From: Diphasiastrum complanatum
Lineage: Eukaryota; Streptophyta; Lycopodiopsida; Lycopodiales; Lycopodiaceae
DNA length: 64,000 bases
NCBI GenBank assembly: GCA_029204225.1
Contig: CM055115.1
Location: forward strand, 7,847,826-7,911,825
Reading direction: 5' to 3'
The notes beneath the pieces were generated by a model. It saw nothing but the letters and a program-made list of their open reading frames with translations, was not told where the DNA came from and searched no databases. The position numbers and the translations under genes were made by a program. Of the stretch, positions 47,750 to 58,788 are shown piece after piece (positions within the stretch are counted from its first letter, which is position 1; every line of letters begins with the position of its first letter).

Positions 47750-50700
47750 ATGGCTTCCAATGGTGGGATCATGCTAGAGTCTAGTGAAAGGTTGAGTTCA
47801 TCAAACTACTCTACTTGGAAAGTGAGGATGGAGTCCTTACTTGAGTTGAATGAACTCATGGACATAGTTGCAGAAATTGAAGAGAGACCTCTCACACTTC
47901 AAGGGCAACAAAGGTTTGATAAGAAGGCCAAAAGGGCTCTTCATATCATTAAAATGAATGTTACAAATGAACTTCTCAAGGAAGTTGGAAAGTGTCAAAG
48001 TGCAAGTGAGGCATGGAATGCCTTAAAGAAGCTCTTTGAATCAAAGTCCACATCTAGGGTATTGACCCTAAGGAGACAAATATTTTCTAGTAGGCAAAGA
48101 GAGGGTGAAAGTGCTCATGCATTTATCTTGAGAGTTAAGTCCCTAAGTGATGATTTAGCATGCATTGATGAGAACATAAAAGATGGTGAAATAGTCCAAG
48201 TTATGTTGAATGGTTTGCTAAATGAACATGCTAACCTTGTGCAAAGTTTTGCCATTCAAAGAGTCTTGCCAAGTGTGGTTGACTTGCAAGAAATCTTATT
48301 GGCTGAAGAACATAGGTTGCAATCAAAGCTTGATGGTGCATCCTTGCAAGGTGGAGGTGAAGAGGCTTTCTTCACAAAAGGCAAATTCAAGGGCAAAGGT
48401 AAAGGCAAAGGGAAATGGTCCAAAGGTGGTAACTTTGATCATGATGATCACTCTTCCTCTTCCTCTTCTACTAAGAACAATAAGTCAAAGTTCAAGTGCT
48501 TTTATTGTGGGATAAAAGGACATTTTGCAAATGAATGCCATAAGAAACAAAATGCTAGATCTAGGTTGAGATCTAATGTACTTCTTGGAGATGATAATTG
48601 TTGTGCTAACTTGGCAAGCTTTGGTGAATCTATGGTCAATTTTTTGGATCCATTGGATCTTGAAGATGCACTAGTGTTACCTACTAGTCATATGGAGTCA
48701 TGTGGAGCTAAATTAGCATCATGTTTGTACTCTTCTACTCATGGACTTCCAAGGCTTGGTGGTTCTTCAATGGTGCTAGATGGCAAGTGCAAAAATGGAA
48801 AAGGTAAGGAAGGAGCTAACTTCATCAATGGAGTTGATGAAGATTCTTCTTTGGAAGTGATTGTTGCTAATGACTTGTTTGTTCATATGGAAAAAGATGG
48901 AGATGCTAAGTGTCATTCTTTGCAAGAAGATGGTTGTTCTTCTAATTCTTTTCATATTGATGTATGTAATCATGTGGGAAAAGATGATGGTGCTTTGAGC
49001 ATGCTTGAAGGAAATGGTTCTTTTACATCTTTTTGTGATAAAGTCATTTGTGCAACAAGTGGTGTCACATTTCTTCATAAAAAGAGTAGATCAAAGGTTT
49101 CTATCATGAGACTTGGTGAGGGAGATCACAAGTCAAAAGGAAGAGAAGTATGTGAAGTGTTCAAAGTAGGATGTACTTTGAATGATGTTTTTATGAACGA
49201 TAGTGAGGAAGAATCATTATCATATGACTCATTACCTAAATCATTGAGTAGAAGTTCATGTTTGAAAAGAGAGAGTACTTCAATCACTCTTATGTTGAAG
49301 GTACTAAGGATTCTTTTCTTGGCTTCTAATATTCAAGAGTCTTCTACTTCTTATGGTGCAACTATCAAGAGGGAGGTTTCTAACTTTTGTGGTGCTAGCA
49401 TTAAGAGGGAGTCTTGTGAAGGAAAGGGCAATGGAAGAGTGGTTCTTGGGAAGATCCAAAGCATGGATCTAACATCTCTTCATCAACTCAAAGCATTCTA
49501 TGATTGTGGTGGATTGTTCATTCATGGTCAAGATGGCAAAAGGTTGGTTGAAGAAGACTACATGGAGCAACTCAAGTGGCAACTTCTTCAAGGCAAGGGA
49601 GATATCATTGGTGAGCTTATTGAGGTTTGTTATGAACTCAAGAGGGCTGTTTTGATTAGGTTTGATACTCATCTTCACCTACTCTACTTCATGTTAAATG
49701 GAAATGTTGGAATCTATCTTTTGGTTTATGATGGTGGCATTGTTTTCACTAACTATAGTGAAGGGTCAAATTTGAGCATTGATGAGATCTTGTGGGATCT
49801 TAATCATGTGTTTGAGAGGGAGTATCTTCAGAGTTTCAGATCTGAAGATGTTCACATATGCAAGATCTTTGATGTCTTATTGGAAGATCAAGAGGTTGAT
49901 CTTGGATTGCTTCATCAACACCAAGAGACAAGTGGCAATTCGAAGCTAGTGAAAAGCATCAAAGAAGAGACAAATGGTCAAGGCATTTTGGATCTGTTTT
50001 TACAGGTTCTTGAAGGTTCAAGTAAGGTCTTTGGAGCTGCAAGGAAGTGTCTTCTTACTCTACCTCACTTGCCTAATCTCATGTATGAACATTGTTATGT
50101 CAATGTGTTGAAATTGTCAAATTTCAATAAAACTAGTTCCATAGTTTTGCATCCTTTGGATCTTGGAGATGGAATAGTTATCATTGCTGGTTTGTATGAT
50201 CAAGTACATGAATTCATTCAGATCTTGAAAGGTATTGAAGTGGTCAATATGTTTTCTTTTGAACAAAGTTCAAGATCTAGTATTCTAGTGTTGGCAAATT
50301 GGCAACTTGTTGACATTGTAGGATCAAGCGTTGTGTGCAAATCTTGTGGAGGTACTTCAAGTATTTCAAGTTCAGGTTTTGGTCATTCAAATGGAGTAGG
50401 GAACACATCTTTTTGGCATTCATTCACTCAAAGGCTTTCATGGATTGAAGATCTACAAAGGCAAGGTGGTGATGGAAGTTCATTCATGGAGATACATGTT
50501 GCATTCACTATATGTATAGTGAAATGTGGAGGAGGCATGCAAACACTTGTTGATCACTTTCATTTACAACTTGTTTGCTGCTATTTTACAGAGAAACCAG
50601 AGATGGATACATGGAGGAATTCATTAATTGAGATTCTATGTTCTTTTACATGTACCATTTTTATGATTCTATGTAAAATTGATGTAAGAAATAGTGAAGC

Positions 50701-50842
50701 ATCCTATATGGACACTATTATCTATATCAATTATGTTGTGTCCTATTTTGTACATATTAGGATCCTTGAGAAGAGATCTATTCTGATGATGGAGATCATT
50801 CTTAAGTTGGAACAAAGTAGTGTTGTAAAACTAGCAAGTTAA
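47750..50842 (+). CDS. Gag fused to an unrecognised domain of about 740 residues (1030 aa)
   Basis: ATG at 47750 (AATCATGGCTTCC). Residues about 13-40 (LSSSNYSTWKVRMESLLELN) form the DUF4219-like start of copia gag, residues 60-195 the UBN2-type capsid, residues 207-225 a Lys/Gly-rich linker, and residues 250-263 a zinc knuckle CFYCGIKGHFANEC (CX2CX4HX4C). The protease, DSGA motif, integrase and RT that should follow are absent. About 740 residues of unknown type come instead, rich in Ser, Asp and Glu at first (NDSEEESLSYDSLPKSLSRS), with conserved blocks GKIQSMDLTSLHQLKAFYDC, DGKRLVEEDYMEQL and CKIDVRNSEAS. No transmembrane segment or enzyme motif is evident to me. The ORF is fully open, unlike relatives B and C. 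The gag part should form particles. The role of the rest is unknown. Confidence 0.85.
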   Translation: MASNGGIMLESSERLSSSNYSTWKVRMESLLELNELMDIVAEIEERPLTLQGQQRFDKKAKRALHIIKMNVTNELLKEVGKCQSASEAWNALKKLFESKSTSRVLTLRRQIFSSRQREGESAHAFILRVKSLSDDLACIDENIKDGEIVQVMLNGLLNEHANLVQSFAIQRVLPSVVDLQEILLAEEHRLQSKLDGASLQGGGEEAFFTKGKFKGKGKGKGKWSKGGNFDHDDHSSSSSSTKNNKSKFKCFYCGIKGHFANECHKKQNARSRLRSNVLLGDDNCCANLASFGESMVNFLDPLDLEDALVLPTSHMESCGAKLASCLYSSTHGLPRLGGSSMVLDGKCKNGKGKEGANFINGVDEDSSLEVIVANDLFVHMEKDGDAKCHSLQEDGCSSNSFHIDVCNHVGKDDGALSMLEGNGSFTSFCDKVICATSGVTFLHKKSRSKVSIMRLGEGDHKSKGREVCEVFKVGCTLNDVFMNDSEEESLSYDSLPKSLSRSSCLKRESTSITLMLKVLRILFLASNIQESSTSYGATIKREVSNFCGASIKRESCEGKGNGRVVLGKIQSMDLTSLHQLKAFYDCGGLFIHGQDGKRLVEEDYMEQLKWQLLQGKGDIIGELIEVCYELKRAVLIRFDTHLHLLYFMLNGNVGIYLLVYDGGIVFTNYSEGSNLSIDEILWDLNHVFEREYLQSFRSEDVHICKIFDVLLEDQEVDLGLLHQHQETSGNSKLVKSIKEETNGQGILDLFLQVLEGSSKVFGAARKCLLTLPHLPNLMYEHCYVNVLKLSNFNKTSSIVLHPLDLGDGIVIIAGLYDQVHEFIQILKGIEVVNMFSFEQSSRSSILVLANWQLVDIVGSSVVCKSCGGTSSISSSGFGHSNGVGNTSFWHSFTQRLSWIEDLQRQGGDGSSFMEIHVAFTICIVKCGGGMQTLVDHFHLQLVCCYFTEKPEMDTWRNSLIEILCSFTCTIFMILCKIDVRNSEASYMDTIIYINYVVSYFVHIRILEKRSILMMEIILKLEQSSVVKLAS

Positions 50843-50845
50843 GTT

Positions 50846-50855
50846 GAAGAGGGAG
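50846..50855 (+). promoter_or_regulatory. Polypurine tract of copy A
   Basis: GAAGAGGGAG lies directly before the 3' LTR. The same purine run precedes the LTRs at 7347 and 27888 and, on the minus strand, at 9456. It primes plus-strand DNA synthesis. Confidence 0.9.
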
Positions 50856-51502
50856 TGTGAAAATTGTCAACATTTCCTTGTCTAGTTTTAGGCCAAAATT
50901 GCTAAAAATGGCACATAGTTTAGGATCTGACTTTTCACACGTGTGAAACAGGTCTAGATATTTTTAGTAAGTGTATTTTTTCAGTATGAAGAAGTGTCAA
51001 ACTTCAAGACCTTCGAAATGAGTCCATTTTCATGTATTTTGGACATATATGCCAATTTTACCTATATAGGGCATATTTTAGGTAAGGAGGGTCTAGAGAG
51101 AGGAGAGAGAGTCATCTCTCTCAGCTATATATAGCAGGTAGGCCGTGGAGAAACAGGTTGGAGCAGATCCATTGTATTCATTTGCTTAATGAGAGATTTT
51201 TCTATTGGGTTCTCCTTCCATTGTTGGCATTGTGTAGTGATTGAGTTCAAGCTTTGTGTGTATGATCTTAGGTGCTTTCCAAAAGTGGTAGGCTGATGTA
51301 TTATGGACTGTATAATGCTATTTTGGGCCGCACTTGATGTTTATGGAAGTTTCCATTTGTGATAAATGCTTTTTGATCAAGTTCTTTGCATTCTAGGTAG
51401 CATAGAATGTGTTGCCAATTCCTAGCTTATGTAGTTTGGAGTGCAAGCATTCAAGCCAATGATCTTGGAGTTTAGATCCACTTAGGATCTGTATTTTTCA
51501 CA
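50856..51502 (+). repeat. 3' LTR of copy A
   Basis: 647 bp, identical by eye to 45932-46578. The palindrome TTTCACACGTGTGAAA is at 50933-50948. It is followed by the CTGCG target duplication. Confidence 0.97.
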
Positions 51503-51507
51503 CTGCG

Positions 51508-52511
51508 CACTTTGTTAGTAGAATCAAGATCTATCTGATCAGGTGCTCTACATATTAGACATTAGATTTTGCTGCTCATGCTTCTGTCTTTTCGTATGTC
51601 ATTCTATTAGGTCCAATCATACAATTTTTTCTATGGTTGCTACTTTATGGACACAGGCTAAGGTTACATCACCAAGAACTCCCACAATGTTGGCTACCAT
51701 TTTGTTCTTATCATCTTGAAACTAAAGAAGGCAACCTGCACTTAATGATCTTCCTAGAATTTACTTTGTCTCTTTAAAACAACAACACTTTAAGTTTTGT
51801 AATTCTGGATGTGAGAATTTCATCCATGTTCTCTTTTTGAAACAATTAGAACACAGGGTAATGAAGCTGAATCTGCAGCTTCTCAAAGTGCAACTAAATG
51901 CTACCCAAAAGAACAATAATGACTTGGTAATGGAGCTTCCAGCCAAAGAAATCACTTACCCTATATATTATAATACAAAATTAGCCACTCTATTCACTTT
52001 ATCTCAAATCTACACAACATCCAAAATTTTCAACATACATTCCAAACAAAGTAATAAATTATTAGATACCGAACTTGTTCCAAAGCTAATCACCCAAAAA
52101 ATTCTCACAAATTCTTTCAATCAAAATGTGAAGTCAATAGTGTGGAAATAGACCCTTGTCAAACTCAATTTGACAATAAACTCTTCGTTTGCTTTGCTCT
52201 TGGATTTTGTGTTTCTCACAAAAATCTCATTGTAGATTATGCTTTGTATTAAGTTGGTTCCAGCCTTTTATTTTAAGAGAGTCTCAAATTGTAAAACCCT
52301 AATTTAAAAAAAAATTGGTTCTACTAATACGAGGAGCAAGAGTGACAATCTTAAAGTGGTACATTTTTTCACATATACAAAGGCGCGCGTGTGTGTGTGT
52401 GTGTGTGGATGCACACACACATGCAAACATTTGCAAATGTGATTTTGCAAATGACTATGTATTCCCATATTCTCATATATTGTACTATTTCTTACATTCA
52501 TGATACATTGA
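51508..52511. other. No gene recognised; short GT/CA tract
   Basis: A GT repeat followed by CACACACACATGC lies near 52386-52422 and could fold as a short hairpin. The plus-strand frame 51837-52151 is Lys/Asn-rich without a motif. Confidence 0.4.
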
Positions 52512-54080
52512 TGACAGATTTGTTGGGAGGCGTTTTGAAGCTCGGACCTCCAAGGAAGTCTAGGACATCTTGAGCACCCTATAAGAAGTGCGCAACATAG
52601 CTTCCAAGCTACATCTCAGGAGAAAATTCTTCTCCCTCAAGATGATGAATGGTGATTCACTACAGAATCACATCAACCAGTTCAAGAACCTGCTACAACA
52701 AATGGCCATTGTCGGGTATGTCACATCATGTGAAAAATTGTCAAAATCTATCTTGGATATTTTTTGTGTTTCTAGTTTGTGAGAAAATATTACATGTGTG
52801 GAGCATGTTCCCACATGTAGAAAAAGTAAAAATACTTTAGTCGTGTTGACTTTAGGGGTATCATAAATATTTTGTATCTATCATCTTGGTGTAGAACTTT
52901 GATAGGGCCAAAATTGGCATAGAGGTCAAAATGGTCAATTCCACATGTAAAGCCTCAATTTGGCCAAAAGTAGCTTGTGATGCAAACTCGAGGTAGTTAG
53001 GCTTGTGACACATGTGTAGATGTAGTTTGATGAGTGATGAATTCAAAGTGTTGGCAAAAGTCAAAGTGTCCAATCACAATTGAGATTTTCATAAGAAGGG
53101 TCCAATAGAAGTGTAAGAAGGATGCATCACTCATCCAATAGAATTAGAGAGGCTATGTTTAAGGGGTCCAATAAGAGTCAAGCATGGATCTCCACGAGTT
53201 CCTCTATGTACTTTCATTCCCTTCATTGATTAACGTGAGTTTTTGAGTCAATTTGGAGATGCATCAATTTGAGTGTATTTCTCTCTCTACCCTTCACCAT
53301 AAGTGGTGGTTTCTCTCTCTACCCGAGGAGAGGAGCTTGTTGGGACTTAGTTTTCAGTAGTACATGTTTCCACACGTGTGAAACTACTTTGGTTATGAAT
53401 GTATGCATGTAACTTTGCCTTAGATTTCATCAATTGATCTTGGATTTCAATCAATAGAAGATCTAAAGTGCATAAGCTTTGTTTAGGATTTCATATTCAC
53501 ACTTTAGGATATTCGCACACGTGTGAATCTTCACATCATAGATGACCAAGATGAAGTAATGGCACTATTTTCAAGCTTGTCAATATTGCATGATAACTGG
53601 GTGATGATGATCACCATACACCAGAGCTGACTCTATCACGAGTCATTACGATGCCACTACAAGAAGAGACAAAAGGAACGAACCCTCCAGTTCTTCCATT
53701 GTCGACTCTCAATTCGAGCAAGTAGAAGAAGATAACTCAAAGCCATAGACGTCGAATCGGAAGCTGATACAGAATTGTCAAGAGCAGTCGAAGCCGCCGA
53801 CAAAGAAGAAGCTATTTTGCAGATACTACAAACAAACCAACCACGAAATTCAAGATTGTCGCATTCTAGAAGCCAAGAACAACAACAAAGGGCCATCAAA
53901 TCAGATGAAAAATACAGTTGCAAAAATATCTAGGCTAAATCAAGAAGCTGATCACGATGCATTCATGACAAGCCTTCAAGAAGCATCAAACGTCAGCTCC
54001 TGGTTTCTTGTTTTCGAAGCCACTCAGCATATGACTAGCCATATTGGATGTTTTGAATTATATATGCCTTATAGTGACAA
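52512..54080 (+). pseudogene. Copia gag-protease remnant split by a solo LTR
   Basis: Left part (52512-52728): KLHLRRKFFSLKMMNGDSLQ and NHINQFKNLLQQMAIVGY, a UBN2-type gag. Right part (53534-54080): DDQDEVMALFSSL, a zinc-knuckle-like FCRYYKQTNHEIQDC, then a protease-like SSWFLVFEATQHMTSHIGCF with the DSGA motif lost. Removing 52729-53533 and one target duplication brings the two gag halves together in frame at ...CHI|IDDQDEV. Scattered stops and frameshifts make it non-functional. Confidence 0.8.
52729..53533 (+). repeat. Solo LTR (805 bp) with CATCA target duplication
   Basis: Begins TGTGAAAAATTGTC and ends GTGTGAATCTTCA, flanked by CATCA at 52724-52728 and 53534-53538. The start resembles the LTR of copy A (TGTGAAAATTGTC), and a CCACACGTGTGAAAC motif is present near 53371-53385, so it belongs to a related LTR family. 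A single LTR with target duplication is the usual product of recombination between the two LTRs of one element. Confidence 0.9.
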
Positions 54081-55256
54081 ATTCCAAGGCCTAGCTATGG
54101 AGTATCATAACAGTATAGTAAGCACACTATGAAAGCTTGAAAAAATCAGCTATGGAGTAGAACACAAAAGCAAGACAGAGGACTTCAAAGCTCACACAAC
54201 TTGAATGACTATTCAAAGAGTAGTAGGGCGTGGAAACCCCTCCAAACTTTGGGCTACATTTAGCATGTGTTGTATAGAGGTGGTGTCTTGCTAATTCTAG
54301 CTCTAGAACCCACATGGGTCCTCAACCTACTTGTTATTGCTTGCCTAATTAGCACAAGTGGAGTGTACTATGTACATAAATGTTTTACCCCCATGTCTTA
54401 TGCACAACTTACAAGTTACAAGTATGAAAAAACATTTTGTTTCCATGCCAAAGCTCTACTAGCTTTCAATTTTGAACCTTTGACAAAAGGCGACACGACA
54501 CGACACAACACGAAATCAGCCGTGCTCCCACAAACATCCAACAAGATCAGCCAATTGCCATAGAGTGCAGACATCTGATCTGATATCATGACATCATCAG
54601 AAGTGTCTTAGATCATGGCTAATCTGCCACTCTTGTAATTCGCGAATTAGTTGTAGACGTTTAATCTTTCTAATCTATAAGTTACAAGAATGCGACACGA
54701 AATTGTTCTCAAAATATATATTTTCTAGTTGATGCATATGCAAGTAAGTCTGAAGTCTTATGCTAGTAAGCAAGACAAGAATCAAACACGAAAAGATTCA
54801 AAATACAGTCCGCCTACATGCGAGACAATTTTCTATAATAGAATCAGAAGATCCAAAGTCCACTAGTAACTGAGACTCGAATTCGTGAGATAACTATATT
54901 TCTCTCATGCCAATGCACTGCTGCATGTAGTGCTTGAAGAATCTAGAAAAATCAATAGATGATTTTGTAGCTGTTTTGCACATTATTAATCTAGTTGATT
55001 AAATGATCTCAAATTTATTTTTGTCTGCTATTATTCGTGTGTCTAATTCGCTTGTTCATTCAACTTCGCACATTGGTTTGATCATTGTTGAATGCTACAT
55101 TAATATATTAACGTAGATCAACTGTGTTTGACTACCCTCTAAAGGATTGTAGGAGTGATATAGCCGGCAGTGACCAGCGATCACATCTGACTTCCTGACG
55201 AACTGAACTCGTTCGTGAATCCTTTCGCTTTGTGGTCTATTTGTATTACTATTAAC
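54081..55256. other. No gene recognised; probably LTR/leader sequence
   Basis: Frames at 54127-54315 (minus) and 54267-54563 (plus) carry no motif. The stretch after about 54650, with several TTCGTG and CGAAT words, resembles LTR or leader sequence leading into the gag fragment at 55257. Confidence 0.4.
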
Positions 55257-55440
55257 ATGTCTCATATTCGTAGCTCTTCGTCTTCATCATCCAACGAAGC
55301 TAGAATCATTGACAAGTTCAATGGATCTAACTTCTATAGCTGGGAATTAAAACTCTGAATAATGTTGATAGATAGAGATCTTTGGGATGTAGTAGAAGGT
55401 TCTATTCTCAAACCAGATTTGCTTCACAATCACTTAGCTA
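55257..55440 (+). pseudogene. Copia gag N-terminal fragment
   Basis: ATG at 55257 then SSSSSSSNEARIIDKFNGSN and FYSWELKL, a TGA, then IMLIDRDLWDVVEGS. This is the typical start of a copia gag (N.Y..W...M...L...DLW.VV). The TGA sits where Arg (CGA) is usual. The reading frame is lost soon after 55440. Confidence 0.7.
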
Positions 55441-55472
55441 TAGGGATAAGTCAATTACAGAGCTCACCTAAG

Positions 55473-55560
55473 TTTCGTTTCTTTTCGTTTCATTTTGTCA
55501 TGTTTCGTCTCGTCTCTGTCAAGAATTATTTCGCTTCGTTTCGTTTCGTTTCACGATATG
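55473..55560 (+). repeat. Degenerate TTTCG-rich tract
   Basis: Repeats of TTTCG and TTTCAT-like pentamers (TTCGTTTCGTTTCGTTTCA at about 55537-55553). Confidence 0.6.
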
Positions 55561-55804
55561 TGCTTCTAGCATGAATCAATGTTGGTGCAAGTTTCACTTC
55601 ACTTCATTTTGTTTCATTTTTTTTAGAATTCATCTCGTTTTGTTTGGTTGTGTTATAGATCCTTCTTGATCCAACTTGAACAAAAATAATTCGAGTGTCG
55701 CAAAAAGTTTTGTGAATCGTTCATGATTCAATTCTGTCAATTTATCACCAAAGTTGTTTTGGCTAGAATTTGTGCATTTTTCGAGTGCATTGATTTGTCA
55801 TCAG

Positions 55805-55816
55805 TGGTATCAGAAC
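55805..55816 (+). promoter_or_regulatory. Primer binding site of a copia element
   Basis: TGGTATCAGAAC follows ...TCATCAG, so an LTR probably ends at about 55803. It precedes the gag at 55916 by about 100 bp. The LTR start is not resolved. Confidence 0.65.
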
Positions 55817-55915
55817 AGACCTTTTCTTAATCATACATAGCCAAAAAGCTATCAGATCCAAGGGGCTAAGCATTCAAATGATCAACCAAAACAAGTGAAC
55901 ACAAATTAAGAAGCA

Positions 55916-58000
55916 ATGGCTTCAATCAGCAGCATACAAAGTAAGATATGTACAGTTCTGGATTCTTCAAAATCTAACTTTCTAGTCTGGAAAGTTAAGA
56001 CATCGCTGATACTGAAGGATGAAGGACTCTTCCCTCTAGGTGGATGGCATGGAAGAGATGCCTACAACATCAGGCAAAGAGCTACGCAAGTGGAGGGAGA
56101 AAAATGACAAGGCATTGCTATCATCTTCCATTGAAGATAGCCTCATGCTTGACCTGGCTACACTCTCCAAGGCAAAGAAGATGTGGGATACACTGCTCAC
56201 GAGATTTCAAACAAAATCACGAAGTCAAATAATGATGCTAGAAGATCGGTTGACAAATCTACAATGGGATGGGAAAGACCTCACTTATTTTGTAAGAAAA
56301 ATGAAGGATCTATTCCTGTCACTACACAATTCTGGAGCAGAAAATGTAGTGTCAACTGAGAAGCAGATCACTTACCTATTGAGAGCCTTACCCAGATCTT
56401 TCTAAACAACCAGGACCCTGCTCGTGAAAGATCCTACAATGACTCTCGAAAAGGCAATTGTCGAAATTCAAGAGGAAGTCGAGGCGAGAGAGCATCTTGA
56501 TCACAAAGATGGTTCTGACCAAGCCCTCTACGACAACAAAGAAAAGACCAAGAGACAATTCATGCCTAAGAGAGAGTCGAATCAAAGGCAGGATCGTGAT
56601 CAGCAAGCAGAGGGGACAAGCAAAGGCAAATGGAAGAGCAAAGGGAGGTCGAAACAACAAGGTGGGGACAAGAAGACTTGCTTGAGATGTAGATGAGATG
56701 GGCACACAGTTGATACATGCTAGCTCAATTCAAAAATTGAATGTATTCACTGCCACAAGAAAGGTCATGCAGTCATGGATTGCCGCCCGACCACCTATAT
56801 TTGTGCAGTGTGTGTGCAGTGTCAACATTTGACACACGAGGTGATCCTCGATTCAGGAGCCACCTCACACTTCGTGACATCAAGACAAATTATATTAGAT
56901 TTTTGAAGTGTTGATCCATCAAGATTTATTGTTCTTGGAAATGGATCCAAACATCAAGTGAACGGTATTGGTTCATTGTGGCTCAACACGAATGGTCGAG
57001 ATAGACGACTCGAAGATGTTCTCTTCGTGCCTACACTTGGCAAGGATAGTTGATGCAAGGATGTGTGTGACATTTTCTGATGAAGCATGCAACGTGGTTG
57101 ATGCTAGTACCAGTACCCTGATCACTCAAGGCAGAAGGAAAGGTAATTTATATCACCTAAAGGTACGCCTGCCTACAGATCAGGTGCATCAGACTCATGA
57201 TGATTCACTAGATAGTTTGTGGCACAGGAGACTATGCCACATGAACTCAATGGCACTTTACCAAGCAAGCCATCATGGAGCAATAATAGGGGTAAGCATC
57301 TCGAATGCAACCAGTTCGACCACCTGTGATGCATGTCTGAAGGGTAAGATGTCTCGCAATCCATTCGTCAAAGACTCCTACATAACAATTAAGATTCTGG
57401 AGTTAGTGCATTTTGACATCTGTGGGCCTTTTAATGTGATCTCAGTAAGAGACTCGAAATATTACATAACCTTCATTGATGACTATAGTGAATTCGCTAG
57501 CATGTATTTTATTCAGAATAAATTAGAAGCACTTGATAAATTCACAAAGTATGTGCATGGAAAGAGAGATGCACAGGCAACAAAGTGAAGTAGATCAGGA
57601 CAGATCAAGGTGGCAAATATATCTCAAATTACTTCACTTACTTCTACAATGATCATGGTATCATTCACAAAAGGACTACAGCCTACACACCGCAGCACAA
57701 CAGCGGCAGAGAGGAAGAATAGGACCTTGAGGGGATTGACGAATTCCTTCAATCCACATCGACGTAGTCCCGAATATTGCTTCACTTACCTTGGACCGGA
57801 CTTCGACGCTATCGAAGTACAGTATCTGCTGACTGAATTATGGGCATACAGGATCTTGTTTGAACTTTATACTCGCCACAAACATCCACTAGCATCTGCA
57901 AAACAAATTGCTCACTACATCATGTCCAAGAGCTATGCCAAGGATAATATCCTTCCCTGAAACTGCAGATGCATCCGCAAACTATCTCATATGGAAGATA
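55916..58000 (+). pseudogene. Copia gag-protease-integrase remnant
   Basis: Gag in two frames (55916-56405: NFLVWKVKTSLILKDEGLF, then MWDTLLTRFQTKSRSQIMML), a Lys/Gln-rich linker, two zinc knuckles (CLRCR..GHTVDTC and CIHCHKKGHAVMDC, with stops) and a protease trace (ILDSGATSHFVTS near 56850). Pre-integrase and integrase follow (SLWHRRLCHMNSMALYQ, HFDICGPFNVISVRDSKYYI, FIDDYSEFASMYF) and, after a frameshift near 57690, TAAERKNRTLRGL. The sequence becomes unreadable near 58000. RT and RNase H are absent. It is dead. Confidence 0.82.
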
Positions 58001-58201
58001 TCGCCTTACTTCTACATCCAAAGAACCATCTTCTAGGATACCTATTCCAAGTTTAGCAATCTTGCAACAACAATCTGAATTCCACAGAAGATAAAGTACA
58101 TGTGCACAAACTTATTACCAAGCATCTACTTCGGCATAAGACTTTTCAGCTATAGCTGTTAGGTTCACTTCCTCTTTTTCTTTATCACTTTCAGTGGACT
58201 T

Positions 58202-58777
58202 CTATGACTTAAGATCCACTTTCATCTTTAAACATTGATTCTGATAATGTCCCAACTTTCCACAATAAAAGCACTTAACATTCTTTTTACTCTTAGAACT
58301 ACCTTCGTCACTTTTAGATTTACTAGTCTGATTAGCTTTCCACTTAGTAAATAAAATGACTTCATTTGAAGAGATTGTAACAACAGAATGTTGCATTCTA
58401 CGTTCTTCTTCAAGTAAAGAAGCTATCTTCATCTCTAGTGATTGATTAGGCAAGTTTCTGAGTGTAAAAATGACATTACTATACTTAGCCGACATGCTTT
58501 TCAATAGCACGGCCACAACATCATCTTTGGGAATATTAGAACCAATTCCAGCAAGCTGATTCATTATTGACTTCATACGATTCACATGATCATTTAAGCT
58601 CATTCCACTTTCTAGCTTTAGAGCAAAAAATTGCTGCTTAAGAAGAATTTTATTATTTTTATAACATGTCTCAAATATATGCTCCAATGATTGCCATATT
58701 TGAGCAGTTTTAGATAGGTCCAAATGATGAATTTGAGAATCAGTCAAAACACTAAGAAGAGAAAAGCTCTTTGCCAA
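58202..58777 (-). pseudogene. Copia gag (UBN2 type), 5'-truncated
   Basis: An open minus-strand frame of 191 codons: LSKTAQIWQSLEHIFETCYK, LKQQFFALKLESGMSLNDHV, KDDVVAVLLKSMSAKYSNVI and a zinc knuckle CFYCGKLGHYQNQC near the end. The N-terminal part of gag is missing because the gypsy pol begins at about 58785 in the opposite orientation. No protease or pol follows on the left. Confidence 0.82.
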
Positions 58778-58788
58778 GGAGTCTCAGG

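Larger units (their letters stand above)
45932..51502 (+). mobile_element. Copy A: complete non-autonomous copia-type LTR element, 5571 bp
   Basis: Two 647-bp LTRs (45932-46578, 50856-51502) look identical by eye. The element is flanked by CTGCG at 45927-45931 and 51503-51507, a 5-bp target duplication as made by copia integrases. A primer site TGGTATCAGAGC adjoins the left LTR, and the purine run GAAGAGGGAG adjoins the right one. Between them is a leader of about 1170 bp and one uninterrupted 1030-codon ORF holding gag followed by an unknown region. No protease, integrase, RT or RNase H is present, so movement would need enzymes from an autonomous relative, such as the family of the minus-strand element at 9276-18302. 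Identical LTRs mean insertion was recent. Confidence 0.95.

Noticed and set aside
48776-49078. Minus-strand open frame inside the copy A ORF (also 49469-49678).
   Set aside because: Shadow frames of a long coding region on the plus strand, without motifs.
52386-52422. GT/CA tract as a possible regulatory hairpin.
   Set aside because: Short simple repeats of this kind are common in AT-rich intergenic DNA and nothing nearby suggests a function.
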